DNA from: Lepturacanthus savala
Taxonomy: Eukaryota; Chordata; Actinopteri; Scombriformes; Trichiuridae
NCBI GenBank assembly: GCA_030544235.1
Contig: CM060465.1
Location: 27,722,988-27,786,987, forward strand
Length of the DNA stretch: 64,000 nucleotides
Direction of reading: 5' to 3'
The position numbers were made by a program, and so were the translations under genes. Below the pieces are notes generated by a model. It made no database searches and was not told where the DNA came from. It worked only from the letters and a program-made list of their open reading frames with translations. Of this stretch, positions 46,880-59,458 are shown in pieces (position 1 is the stretch's first letter; each line of letters opens with the position of its first letter).

Positions 46880-47222
46880 TGTCCTTATTCTGAAAGAAAA
46901 GTGTTTTTTTCAATGAAGGATAACTTTAAACTATTCATAAATACATTCTATACATTGCTAATGTGGTAAATGACTATTCGAGCTGCAAATATCTGTTTTT
47001 TAGTGCAATATCTACATAGTTGTATAGTTGTGCCATTAGATAGTTGCATTTCCAGCAACTATCTAATGGCACAAGGTTTTTGCTCATTGCATCAGAAGGC
47101 TAATGCTAATGTAATAACATTTTCTATTCATTTTACAACTCATGGTGGTAACTAAAAATACGACTTTTCATGGACACACACTAAAATGTCTGGGTGACTC
47201 TAATTTTTTTAATGTTACTGTA
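46880..47222. mobile_element. Miniature DNA transposon (copy 2) with perfect hairpin
   Basis: It shares TTTTTTTCAATGAAGGATAA, ATTCTATACATTGCTAATG, ACAACTCATGGTGGTAACTA and TGTCTGGGTGACTCTAA with 26190-26440. A block absent from copy 1 contains a perfect stem: TGTGCCATTAGATAGTTGC (47029-47047) and its reverse complement (47055-47073) around a 7-base loop. Confidence 0.7.
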
Positions 47223-47271
47223 GCATCTTCTTAAATTGCATATGATTAGGATTTAGTTCATGTCTGTTGGT

Positions 47272-47590
47272 TATCTCTCCTCTCATTTCAGACCACCTCA
47301 CTTCCTGCCTCTGTGTTTTTTCCCTCCAGTTTTGATTGTCTGCCCCGCCCTCATTAAATTCACCTGTGTCTTGTTTCCACTCCCCTCTCTTGTGTATTTA
47401 GTCTGTGTTTCTCCTCTCTGTGCCAGTTCTTTTTGTACCTTATTGCCTTACGTCTCAGCCTTTTGTTATTCCTTGTGATCGGATTTTCTTGTTCTTTTTT
47501 GGATTTTGTCCATTTGCTGACCTTTGCCTCACCCTTTTTGGATCTGTTTGCCTTGTCTGCCTGATTACCGTGTACCGAACCATCTAAACC
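47272..47590 (+). repeat. Pyrimidine-rich dispersed repeat, LTR-like
   Basis: TTCACCTGTGTCTTGTTTCC, CTTGTGTATTTAGTCTGTG and TGCCTGATTACCGTGTACC give the character of a widespread fish repeat with an LTR- or SINE-like promoter-proximal sequence. The overlapping open frames are low-complexity (F, L, P, S, C rich) and not called as genes. Confidence 0.45.
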
Positions 47591-48671
47591 TTGAACTGTT
47601 TTCGAGTAATGCTTTTGAGTCCTAACAGGGGCTCTGCCATAGGCATATTGTACGTGGTATAATATGAACAAGCACAAGAATTTGATAAGTGTATCTGACA
47701 GCCCTGACCCCACTGCAGCATCTTTTCATATTTCAGAGCTGATTGGCTATCTGTTTGGCCTCTGGCGCTAACATTAGCTTGTAATTGTTCGTACCTAATG
47801 CTAGCTAACTCGAGACAATGAAGTAGCTTGAGCACAGTTTTCAGCATTAATTTGGAGGAGTAATTGGAATTAAAGTGCCTCGGTTCCCACCAAACGTAGG
47901 ACATTCATCATCCCTCAGACGGCTGGTAAAATTGACTGGCTGTTAACATTTCGTTTTTTTGGAAGCAGAAGGAGAAGGCGCTCTTCCGTTTCTGTATCTG
48001 ATAGTTGGGTCTGAGGACAAGCTTTGAAATATCTTTTAGAGAATATCGCAAAAACGCGAGAGCAGCCGGCGTCACCTGGATAATGCTGCGAAATCGGGCT
48101 TAACATGGAAGGGTGTATGTAGCTTCGCAGACTGACGGTACATACGGGCGCTCCATTGAGCAGCATAACAAACAGGTGGAGGGAAACCGGTATGTGCTCA
48201 GTCAGATAAGATGCATTAAACCATGTGTAAAATGTGAAATATACAGAGGTGATTTTCATTCACCAAAGGAAAAAAAATGTATTGACAAGATCCATATCTC
48301 ATAATTATGAGAAATGTTTGAGGTGGTTAATAATCATCATGTGAGAAGACAGAGGAATGATGACACTACCTGATTTAATTTACTTTCATACTCTCCTTGA
48401 TTTGAGACACTGGGAGATATTGATGTCACTGAGTGATGTGGATGGTATCATTATTAGTTTAATCAGCCGTCCTCAGCTCGATATGTTGACGGATGTGAAA
48501 TATAACAGTAGTGGGAGCAGGGAAGAGTAAGTTATAATAAATCAGCAGAATGGGATGAAGTTATCTCAACAGCAGACTTCATTACTGGAAACCATCCCAC
48601 AGTCACTGTCAGAATATCATGCAGGAAATACACAGAGGAAACACCATTTTGTAACAATTATCCAAATAAAG

Positions 48672-49271
48672 GAGGGGGTGACAAACTCAATTTGATTCAT
48701 GGGCGACATACAGAGCAATTTGATCTCAACTGGACCTTTAAAAAAATAAGGTATAAATGACAACCCCTATTTATGTAAAGAAAGACATTATAAACATTTA
48801 CACAAGTAATTAACCTTCAATTTACAAAACAGGAGAAATGGCATGGGATAAACGTGCGATTTCAACAACACGATGAATATCTTGTATTTAGTACAATGCA
48901 ATTCAATGATGAGAAGAATTAGCTTATTCCATTGGCAGGCAATTTAATTATTTCAAGTTAAAAAAAAAATCTGTCAGAATTACAAGATAAAAAGTCCAAA
49001 AAATCTGATAAAAAAATAACATTAAGTTCAAAAGATAAAAAAAAAATGATTTCAAGAAAAAAAAGACTAAATTGACCAAAATCAGGAACAAAAAAAAAAT
49101 AATTGAACAAAGTTATCTGTCAATACAATAAGATATTTCATAATAATCAAGAAATAAGAAATGTTCACTTGTTAAGTTTGAATTTTTTTTGCAGTGCAAT
49201 CATCCAGTGGGCCAGATCGGACCCTTTATCGGGCCATTTCTGGCCCCCGGGCTGCATGTTTGACACCCCTG
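48672..49271. mobile_element. Non-autonomous hAT transposon (600 bp) with 8-bp target duplication
   Basis: The left end GAGGGGGTGACAAACTCAAT and right end CATGTTTGACACCCCTG are the two termini of the common 'CAGGGGTGTCAAAC' hAT family. Perfect 8-bp duplications AAATAAAG flank it (48664-48671 and 49272-49279). There is no transposase frame. The internal part 48875-49196 belongs to another family (see next entry). Confidence 0.88.
48875..49196. mobile_element. Fold-back miniature transposon nested in the hAT element
   Basis: The left arm has ATTAGCTTATTCCATTGGCA and the right arm, reverse-complemented, has CACTGCAAAAAAAATTCAAA, then CTTAACAAGTGAACATTTC. These correspond to the arms of the element at 36507-36804. 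The middle is A-rich and expanded. It sits wholly inside the hAT element, so either it inserted later or this hAT subfamily arose with it inside. Confidence 0.65.
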
Positions 49272-49279
49272 AAATAAAG

Positions 49280-51534
49280 GATGCGATAAAATGTGGAGTC
49301 TCTGAATCCAGGAAAGACACAATGTTATTGCCCAACTTAGAAGTGACTTTTGCTGAGACCTTCACTCTGCTGAAAAATTATTCTAAGCCCTTTGCAACAT
49401 CTGAGTCAAAGCGGAACTTTTCCACCTTGAAGAGGATAAAAAAAAACGAACTCGCCAATACCAACGGGACAGCTGTGGCTCAACGCTTCGGCCTTGCTGT
49501 GCTGTGAAAGCCGGCTGATTCAGCAGCTACACGACTACATTCCCCAACTCGTCGAGAAATTTCACCCAGAGGAAGAAACGCTGTGCTAACTTTTCCTCCA
49601 AGTGAGCCCTCAGCCTTGGTGAGTGAAATGGTTTAATATTCAGACAGGTTTCGCTCTGAGGCTGCTGTCAGTGGAAAAACTTACATCTTTGCCTCTTCTG
49701 CCATCGGATTCTCCTTGAACGTCAGCGAGAATCTACTGCCGACATCAGCGGCTGACGTTTGGCATTGGTAAAAAAAAAAAAAAAATGCTGCAAAGCTTAA
49801 AGTTCATGAAAACCAAAATCCACGAAAGCCTTCACATGATGCAATAGTCGACATAAATGTAAACATCTAAAAAAGATAATGCTAGAAGTGAGTGTGTATA
49901 ATGATTTACTATTCATGCTATGCTAAGAGTCTGTTAGCTATGTGACCTCATATCTGCCCTGTAATGTCTTTCAGGGCACAATCACCTGCCATTAAACCAG
50001 AAATACTGTGCTACACCATATTGGTGGTGCTGCAAGCCATCCTAACTACTGCTTAATAATGTTTACTAACCCTGTATTCATAATGTCGTACATGATAAAA
50101 CTGTAAAAAACAAAAAAAAACAAAAAAAGAATAAAAAGGCAAACTTGTCTACTGGCAATTTGAAAGCAGTCAATTGCAGATCTTTAGCGGGTTTAAAGAA
50201 CCTGCATATTCATGCTAAGTTTTATGCCCATGGGTATAAAGTTGTATTTGGTCTTTATTTGTAATTATTCACCAATAATTACAGCATCAGGCTCACAAAT
50301 TAACTGTGATAACTTTTGGTTGAGGCGAATAGAAAAAAAGCATCTGCCAATAATATGGTAATCGTTGCCAGCAGACATTTTATATTCAGGTTCTTCAACA
50401 GCCATGAATTAGTAACAGCTCGCAATGACTGTGGAATCATGTTTGTCACTAATTGGCTGACTTGGAGCACAGGAACGATGCAGGCCAGCTGTTCAAATCC
50501 CTGCAGTAGCACGTCTGGCTTGGTTTTCACCATTTATTTTTTTTTAAACGTATTTTCGCCATTCAGCATCAGTGGTCATTGTATTGCGGGTAGTGGCACA
50601 GCAAACAAAGGGAAATAGCCAGTCAGGTTCAATCAGCTCCGAACTGGAGACTCTTAGGATCCCAGCAGGCCTGTGTGATACAGTGACCAGCTGTCCCCCG
50701 TACCGTTATCCACCTGTCACGCCACGTCGAATCATCTGGTCCCAGCCTGAGATGTTTAGTGCAGAGGAAAGGTTACCAGCCACCGGCTTTCTGCGGGTTG
50801 AACTTGTGTCCTTGCCAGGCAGCCTGGGTGGGCTGGAAAGTAGCAACGTTTTGACACTCACGCTGCACGCACCGAGCCCTCCTGGGGCCTGCGGATATCA
50901 AGGGTGGTAATGTCACATGGCATGCTGGTCGAGGGAGCATAGATGGCCAAGTTGGAGACTTAGAGAATCATTTGCCTGTTGACTATGAGCGAAGACCGCA
51001 ATCTCACCTTTCTTCTATCAGGATTCTTGAGAAATTCAGATTTAATCTGCTGCGAGTGTGATCACTGTTCTTAAACCCCAAAACCAAATCACATTTGACA
51101 GCAACGAAATCCATTTGATGAAATGCTCTTGAAATGCAATACTAATGAAATGTGCTTGGTATTGTGGCAAGGTAGTGTTCAAAAGACTTCAGATTTCATG
51201 TTTTTTACAATGTATTTTACATTCTCCCAGTCAGTTAATCAATTAAAACACCCTATAACGTAAGCAGTATGGGGGAGCCGCGGAGTGTCATTCACAGCAA
51301 TACTACACTTCAGTCATTGGCTTTCATGCTCAAATAATGCAACAGTTATGGTCTTGAAGTTGTTTTGCATCGATTGACACCATGCATGAGCCAATCGAAG
51401 CATGGGGTCAGGAGATAGCCAGCTTGAAAGCCAATGAGGACCGACTATGAAAGTTTGACCATCTTTGGTTTGATGGACAGCAATGGAAGTTTACCATGAC
51501 GAGACCATCCAAAGAAAAAGGGGCTACGGTGTCA
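49280..51534. other. Intergenic sequence, no gene seen
   Basis: Open frames to 134 codons run from the hAT end into unique sequence and have no domain. The block 50620-50910 is GC-richer and may be a regulatory element. Nothing else is supported. Confidence 0.5.
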
Positions 51535-51537
51535 TTA

Positions 51538-51890
51538 AAGGCACAGTGTGTAGTTTCTGGCAGCATCTAGTGGTGAGGTTGCAGATTTTAAGCAATTGAT
51601 CAGCGAATCAACTCCTGTGGCAATGAAAAAATGCAAACAAACACGAAGGGCTGTCTCTAGAGCCAGTGTTTGTTTTGTCCTTTCTGGGCTAGTGTAGAAA
51701 CACAGCGGTGCAACATAGTGGGCTCCATGGAGGGGGAACCCCTCCCTATGTAGATAAAAACAGCTTAATCTAAGGTAATATAATCACAAAATCCCTATTT
51801 CGATTGAGTTATAAAATAATTCAAACATAATTATAAATATTATTGTACATTTCTGCCACTAAATGTCACAAAATCTCACACAGTGGACTT
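51538..51890. mobile_element. PIF/Harbinger-like miniature element
   Basis: The left end is AAGGCACAGTGTGTAG and the right end CTCACACAGTGGACTT (inverted, AAGTCCACTGTGTGAG). Both are flanked by TTA, the usual 3-bp Harbinger duplication (51535-51537, 51891-51893). The sequence CATCTAGTGGTGAGGTTGCAG near the left end is typical of this abundant fish family. No coding capacity. Confidence 0.75.
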
Positions 51891-51904
51891 TTAAACAGGC
51901 ATTT

Positions 51905-52045
51905 AAATAGTAGCCAGGGCTTTGCTATTGTGCATGTTGGCTCAATGGAAAGGCTCTGCTACAATAAATGGGACAAAACCCTATTTAGTATCATTGGTAT
52001 CACATGTACTTACCTACTGTTTGATGTTAATATGACAGCTGGGAA
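51905..52045. mobile_element. Palindromic miniature transposon family (copy 3, diverged)
   Basis: GGCTCAATGGAAAGGCTCTG, TAGTATCATTGGTATCACAT and TACCTACTGTTTGATGTTAA follow the same order as in 24460-24649. It begins about 15 bp after the Harbinger-like element. Confidence 0.6.
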
Positions 52046-52439
52046 TAAAAGGTCTAACAGCAAATTGACTGGCAATTTCCACCTCTTTTAAAATGAACAG
52101 CAGGTTTTCATGTCAACAACAAGCAAACCATCAGCATAGCGACAACCTGTTTAATTAATATTGAAAAGACCATGACCGATTTTGAAGCAAAAGCATGGCG
52201 GAACACCGTGTAGAACACAGTAACGATGTTTGAACATACATAACATGCGACCCATGTCAAAGATATAAATAGACCCGACATATAGAATCCCTGTATAATG
52301 ATGGTGAATACGAAATGAACCTGGCAAGATCCTTGATTGGGTTATAGAGCATCAGATGTTGGGTAAACACATCTTTGCTTTTTTTTTTTTTTTTTTTAAA
52401 CCAGCCAGCAGCATGAGGCACAGAACAAATATATTGACA

Positions 52440-52700
52440 TACCATTATGAGTGTAACGCTGTGTAGTCATGGTGCTGTGATGTTGAGCCTACATGTAGAC
52501 ACAGATGCCGCATCCATTCCAACACTACCACAAACATATGATGCAAAGGCCACGTTTTCACCACAGCCGTTCCCTATAGAGCAGATAATTGGCTTCGATT
52601 TTTCAGCATCTAGCTGCATACATTTGGATATTAATGGGAATATCTCCGCAACTTCCTAATGCCCTCATGCTTTAAGCTCTGTGTGCTGCTCGAAAACAAG
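52440..52700. other. Unique-looking block, candidate regulatory element
   Basis: Balanced-composition, repeat-free sequence. The 70-codon plus frame through it has no splice context or known domain. Might be conserved non-coding sequence; composition is the only basis. Confidence 0.2.
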
Positions 52701-53166
52701 TATGTCAACATATGCTAAGTAATGCATTCATTAGCTTAGTTAATGACCTCATCAGCATAACTGGTTATGGTTCAGTGTATGACGGTGAGTATTTGGGAAT
52801 ATTAGGAAGCTCAATTGCCTCTTGCTTCTCATACACAAAACAAAGCCCATCTGTGAGCTTTGCAAATATCAGAGAGAACAAGAGCTCAAAGGACACAAGG
52901 ACTGTTGCATTGTCTTGTTGCCAAGCAACCGTCTAATTAGTCTTAGCTAACCTGTAATGAATCAAAGGGGTATGATGTTGGAAATAAGAATAGGAAAGAT
53001 AGGATAGGATGTGGGTACATGTGGGTACATGATGTCCTTCCAGGTAGAACACAGTGGACGCTTTCCTGTAATTCAAACGCTGTGGCTGAAGCGCAGGTGG
53101 ACGGCCGTGTGCCGCAGCGGGCCAACTATGCAGGATTTCATTACAATCAAACCCTATGCCAGGTGC

Positions 53167-53213
53167 TTTCGCTGATTAGTATCTCCTCTCTGGTCCAATC
53201 CTAATCAGCGAAA
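53167..53213. promoter_or_regulatory. 13-bp perfect inverted repeat with TAATC cores
   Basis: TTTCGCTGATTAG (53167-53179) and CTAATCAGCGAAA (53201-53213) are exact reverse complements separated by 21 bp. Each arm holds a TAATC/GATTA core, the type bound by OTX/PITX-like homeodomains (known preference). It sits in a GC-balanced block and could be a paired binding site or a transposon remnant. Confidence 0.4.
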
Positions 53214-54089
53214 CTCTCCCCGGACAAAGCACTCAGATATCTCCATATGTAATCACAACCACAATGGGTAAAGCTTAAATGATCTCAAAACTGTCATTAT
53301 CATTACGCCCTGATTCCTTTTCATCCGAACAGCTCTGTTGCCCTTGCCAGCTCGCGTAAATGAGGCCTTGTGAGGAAACGGCAGAAAAGTTTACTTTCTC
53401 TCAGAAGAACTATTTTCACGACTCCTTCTGACCTCACATTTCAGGTGGACGCGTTTTGGAAGGTTTTCAAAGGACGCAAATGCTTCTTTTCATGATGTAA
53501 AAGGAACAGGCAGTACAGAGTAGAAGATTTGTGTTAAAGTCACTTGAACGCATAGTACTGGTATTGAAGCTTGATACCTTTAAAACGTTCATTAAGAGGC
53601 GAGAACCAGAAGGTAATTAGCATTGCTTAACATAATGATCGACAGCAGGAGTAAACAGCGAGGCTGGGTGTCTCCAAAGAAAAGGACGCACTTCTAAAGC
53701 GTATTAATCTACACGTTTTATCCCATTCATCCATTGGTTTTAAGGTGGCGTTCTGCGCTTTTAGGTACTACACTAGCTATTTCGTGACCGACAACAGCTG
53801 AGAGGAATGACTTCCTGCCATGAGGTTATCAGTCCACCATCACAGAAGCAAACTTACACCACAACTTGTCATTTTAATTTGCATACACACTGAACAAATA
53901 ACATGCCTGTTAGTGAGCTTTGGCGGCGGTGATATACATAATTTTATAACTTAGGAGTGAGCCAGGCTTTATGCTTCTTGTTGCTGTAATTAATAAACTA
54001 AACAACTCCCATCTCAAACACTTCTAAACGAATAATTTCCCAACTCATTGAAAAACTTTAAAATGATTAATTTTGCACAATAGGTCAGC

Positions 54090-54480
54090 GAACATGTAAT
54101 TTAAATCTCTCATTCTTAGCCTCTTTGTCATCTAGACCTGAAGGACCCAACAGCATTGGACACCAATGTGCAACAAACACTCCCTTCATTGTGGTTCAGC
54201 ACCTACCTGAGAGCTGTTATTTGACCTTTAATGCAATGACGGTGTTACTGATTGAAATGTAAATTTCTAATGCGATTCAGTACCCGCCGTATTTTTTTGC
54301 AGCTTGTTTTGCTTGCATTTCCTACATGTAGGAACAACGCTTCATTAAATCTAAATCCGGGGCTCCGATCTCTCGCAAAGAAAGATGCCCCGCTAATCAC
54401 CATCAGAATAAAATTAGCATTTGAAACAGGTGAACAGGTTCAACAATGAAGCCGCACAAAAAGACCTATAAAGCAGCGCT
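54090..54480. other. Candidate regulatory element
   Basis: Contains several ATTA/TAAT cores and unique-looking sequence (CGGGGCTCCGATCTCTCGC, AAGCCGCACAAAAAGACC). No coding frame with exon boundaries. Weak, composition-based. Confidence 0.2.
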
Positions 54481-57289
54481 GGGAGACAAAATGGAAAAGA
54501 ACGATTCGAATTTTAGAGGCAAGAATAAAGGATTTCATCAAACGTACAAGAGTTTTATGTCCTTAAAAACTAAAAACATTGAGATACGAAAATATGAAGA
54601 TGAAACAGATTAAATTACTTTACAGTCTTATTGATAAACACATCGATTATGCATTATATGATTTATGTGAAGACAATTATGTTCAATGACTTTAAATCCT
54701 TGTTTTTTTTGGTACAATATAGAGGCAGATTAAATAAGACCTTTAAAGTGAGGCAACACAGGTTTGAAATGATGGCTGAAAAGTGACTACTGCCCTTTGT
54801 AAAGGGATGAAGAGGGGAGAGGAGATGACAATGGATAATAACTTGATGTATGACGCTTCTGCAGTGAGCATTAAATGTCTTATCTAAATTCATACACAAT
54901 GACAGTGCTCCTTCCCAACCATGTCACGTTTATCATTTTTGTTGCACCGCCTGGCAGATAATGGACAAAAGAAAATCAATAAGTAAGAAGCTGATGAATG
55001 CACTCTGCGCACACGCATACCATATTTACTTTGTGGAGGGTAGTCATGAGCCTTATTCAGATGGTTTATGCACCATCAGATTTAACAATTTGCATTGGGC
55101 TAGAAAAAAAATCCCTACTATTATACAAAAGAATACAATGCACTTTACTTGTGTATGAACCAAACTTCCCCTTTAGAATGCACAATGACTTCAAAGGCAC
55201 CATTTGTGACACAAGTAAAACAGACAGTTAGACTCTCAGGGATCCGTAGCCAGAGCAACCTGCTTGGTGGCCCCAGTGCAAAAATAAGCCACTGGGCTAC
55301 TACTAACCCTGTTCACCCCATTCTCTGTGCATTGTGTATTCTAATTTAAACTATCTGATTGCCTTTTATGTATTTATCATACTCATTTTACCTCATACTG
55401 ATGTATGTATTATTTTATTGTGTTGTTTTATTTTAATTTATTAAAATAAATTAGCTGCTAGTTAACTCAATTTTTGTTTATTGTGCACTGTCCCTGCAAA
55501 GTAAATATTAAATTCAATAATGTTTGCTGCATTAAACACGATTTAATTCAGGAATATAGGAACATGTGCAATATTAGACCAGTTAATCTGAAAGTTTGAA
55601 AACTTTTTGACAGATTTTCACATCGGCAATCTCTAAAGTGCAGGGCCTTCACATTAGTTAAAGCAGGACCCACCTTTAGGACTTAAATATTCCAAAAAAG
55701 TATAGGCTACAATTAATCAAACTCCTTTGAGCCATTTGACAACCATTGAACCTGGGGCTTTTTGGACTTTTGTGGATCATTTATTATGGTCCCTGGCTGC
55801 TAAAGAAATTGGTAGAATATTTAATGTCCAGGCAATAGGAATAACTAACTCCTGAAGAGAAGGTGAACATTATTATTTTGGTAAAAAAGTTGTTTTTTTT
55901 TCAAGATGGGAAAAAAATGCTGTATATAGTTCCAATTATGACCAATTTGTATTTTTCTTTTCAATTTAGGAGACTCTATATGATCTTAGAGGTAAATTTA
56001 TGGTACAAAAGACTAAAAAAGGGGATGAAAAGGAGATTTGTCTCTATTATTGGAGTTAAATTCTGGAATAGCGCCAACATGAATTAAAAAACATATCATT
56101 GTCTTTTGTTTTTTAGGAAAATGGTTTGAAAAGCTATTTTTTGATTCTTATAACTGTTACTGTGCTTTCTTTTACTGTTGTCATGCTTTTTGTTGTTTCT
56201 TTGCTTTTCTGGAGGATGGTAGCCATAGAGGTTAATAAATATTTAATATAGGATAGGATTTAATAAGCAGTTTGGTTCTGCCTATGCCCTTTCAGTCATT
56301 GTTTAACACATGATTACTGCTCATTGTGGCTGTGCATTTAAACTAGAAGACTTTCTGGAAGTACACAAAATAATAATAAAATAAATAAAAATTAGACAAT
56401 GTTTTTGCTTTCATCCTAATTTCATGAAACGGCCTATTAGCTGGACAAAAGTAAGACAAAACACCACTGTTGAAATCCAATCAACGTGTTACCTCCGTTA
56501 ATTGTGTTTCATCTTAATTATGCGAGCGGCATCTCTTTGGAAATGGACGAGCGTGAAACATGTTTGAGTTTAATAGATTCATAACGTTCTTGGAGGAGCC
56601 CATTTTTTATGCATGCAGCAACAAGCTGCTCATTGTGGCTGTGACAAATTCCAGTCATGGATGTCATGTTGGATCAAAGACACGATTACCGTACATTTAC
56701 AATGCGTTTTGCACACTGGTGTGTGTGTGTGTGTGCGTTTGTGTGTATATATGCAATCTATCGAGTGTTTTTCCTGCATGTGATCACATCGGGGGAATTG
56801 CCACAGTAAATAAGTGTTCTATAACCTGTGGTTGTCCTCACCCACTGCTCTCCCCTGGGTGACGGGATGTGATGGACAGGTTGGCTGAGGGGGATATAGT
56901 TGGCTTGGGTCACCAGCTCTGTACCTCCATGCAGCTGCACTCCTCTGTGTTACAGTACATATACATTTTGTACTCCAGCTCCAGCAGCATAAGCATACTT
57001 GTGGCTTCAGGGAATAGTTGTACATGACATGTCTTTTAATGGACATGATGGACAAGGGACAGCAGGACAAGTCTTTTTACAGCCTGACCTGGTCACACAG
57101 CAAACACGCTGAGATGCCATGTGACTCAAGATCTACACACACAAACACACGCACACACACATGAGTGTTCAGAATAGAGAAACTGCATTATATTTTTACT
57201 TCAAGATATGACACACAACATATATCCAAGCTGGGGTTGTAAACTAGCCTTGGCTATGAACCTCATATACATATATATGTCATTCCTCT
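54481..57289. other. Intergenic sequence, no gene seen
   Basis: AT-rich with short frames only. A (GT)n run is at 56719-56746. The 102-codon-scale frame around it is low-complexity. Confidence 0.5.
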
Positions 57290-57650
57290 TTTTTTTATTT
57301 TTATTTAGCCAGGTAATAATAAACCCTTTGAGAAGAAGATCTCTTTTCCAAGGGTGACCTCACCAAGAGGTCGGCAGCACACATCACAAAATTTTATAGA
57401 ATAAACTATTACATTTAATTAAATGCTATATTAAAACCTAAAGTGCAGCAGAACACTTTGACGATATTTAAAGCATAAAATGCGGTAGTTATAAAAATAG
57501 AATGTTAAAATGCAAAGGTGCAGTAGTTTATAGTAAATAAAAAATTAAATATATGTAATATATATTAACATATAAAACAAAAAAAGTGTGATAGTTATAA
57601 AAATAGGATGTGAAAATGCAAAGGTGCAGTAGTTTAACCCTCCTCTGAAG
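57290..57650. repeat. Dispersed repeat plus local direct duplication
   Basis: TTTTTATTTAGCCAGGTAAT then AAGATCTCTTTTCCAAGGG begins a common fish repeat. Next to it, GTTATAAAAATAGAATGTTA + AAATGCAAAGGTGCAGTAG (57488-57527) recurs as GTTATAAAAATAGGATGTGA + AAATGCAAAGGTGCAGTAG (57593-57632), a direct duplication with about 105-bp spacing. Confidence 0.6.
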
Positions 57651-59040
57651 CCTTTTCAGTTTCACACAGTTTCCCCAAAGTTGCTTTTTGTTGGAATGAC
57701 ATTTTCAAAGATTTCCTCAGAAGCTATTAATACTCCATTAAAACCAAAAACCCTTACTGATTGTGTTTGGTACATCTGAAGCATTAAGAAAACTTACCAC
57801 AGCTCAGCGACAATTTCTCTCTTATCTCATCACAGCAAAAAAACTATTACTTATGTCTGGGACAGAAAAAACTTCTCCTACCTTCAAAATGTGGATATGT
57901 GATCTAACCAGTAATTTACTATTGGAAAGTTATATCTTAAAAGGAAAATCTCGCAATATAATAGAATTTCGAAACGCCTAAAATCATAACTTGCAGGTGG
58001 ACGTCTGGAACTTAGGCTTTTTTTAAACAAGCGGATGAGTGAGTACCGGCTAGACAGGGAACCGGCCTGGGAAGATGAGAGTCAAAAAAAAAGTAACGCT
58101 CCTAAACTCTTGTGTAATTTTCAGTTTCTCTCTTTTTTAATTAGATTTTCTTCCTTTGGTCTGTTTACTTTTTGGATATTGTCCTAAATCTCCAGACACG
58201 CGCCTACACTTTTTGTAGCAGATGATTTATATCTGACAATACAATCCGATACAAGGCTAAACTGTTCACGTCAAGTTCTTTGGCTCAATAAAAAAAAAAC
58301 AGCAGCCTCAGACACTGGCTCCTCGCCTCATGAGATTCATACTTTTAACCAAACAATTTAACACAAGCACAGTTCACAATTGTAAATGCACCACCGATCT
58401 AATTTGTTCAGAGGCCTCTGTGACTTATTGTGTTATTATTGTGTAATAACGGTAGCAAAAAGCAAAAAACATCACGAGCTTTGGATCATCATTAACCCTT
58501 CACTGCACCTACAAGTTCTGCTGATAAATATCTCAAGAGGCTCTTTTGTGCACTATAACACAGTTGTAAATCATTAAAATTAACAAATTTACTTTTCAAA
58601 AAATTTAAAAAAGGTAGAATCTATATGTAATACTTCATCAAATGCTTGCAAGTTTTACCAACACAGGAACAAAAAATAAGACCTTTATACTTTTATTACT
58701 TTTAAAATGAGACAACGTAGAATTAATTGATTCTGATGAAATGTCACCATTGACCCTGATTATTTCTATTTTGTACAGTTTCTGGCTCTGATAAATGGTG
58801 TATTCTCGATGATATTCTTTTTCATTTTTTTAAAAGAAAATATGCATTTCAAACCCACCAGAAGGTTTTAGGGCTCAAATGAAGCACTATTTATATAATT
58901 GTGCATCAAAAGCAGAAACCAAAAAAAAATACATACTTAGCATTTCTTTGATACTGCAGCAATCTCAGTCTGAGAGGGTCTCATGATTGTGGACACATAA
59001 CATTAAATGAGGCAGGATAATTCCGTTTAGAGGTTAAATT
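57651..59040. other. Intergenic sequence, no gene seen
   Basis: AT-rich. Short frames only, no exon-like boundaries. Confidence 0.5.
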
Positions 59041-59458
59041 AGGATCATATCTTGAGCATGCAGGGAGAGACGTGTGGCCTGCAGTGGCTTTCGGCGGGAA
59101 ACAGCCGGAAAGTGGCTTCGAGCTCGCTTCGTTGGCGAAGCTTTTCATTAACCTTGTAAAATTAATTGGAGCTTACATGTGCGCGTGAACACCCTCGACT
59201 TCTGGAACTTGTGGCATTTCACCGAGGGGGGAGGGATCTGTGACGTTATGCGGCGGCGCGTATGTTTGGTTCTCCCTCAGCATCTCTTTTTTTCCATTTC
59301 CCTCGCCATCCTTTTGACCTCCCTACCGGACTCGCCTTTGTCTCTCCTTGCCGCCCCTCCCCTCTCCTCTCTCTCTCTCCCCCCCGTCTCTCTTCTCGCC
59401 GGCGGCAAAGTCTTCCGCCCCCTCGCCTTGTTCGACTGCTGGTTTCGCGCAGTCATGG
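59041..59458. other. CpG-richer, pyrimidine-rich block
   Basis: GTGGCTTCGAGCTCGCTTCG and TATGCGGCGGCGCGTATG sit next to a long CT-rich tract (59260-59400). Overlapping frames in three phases reflect composition. Could be a promoter or conserved element, but there is no clear first exon. Confidence 0.3.
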
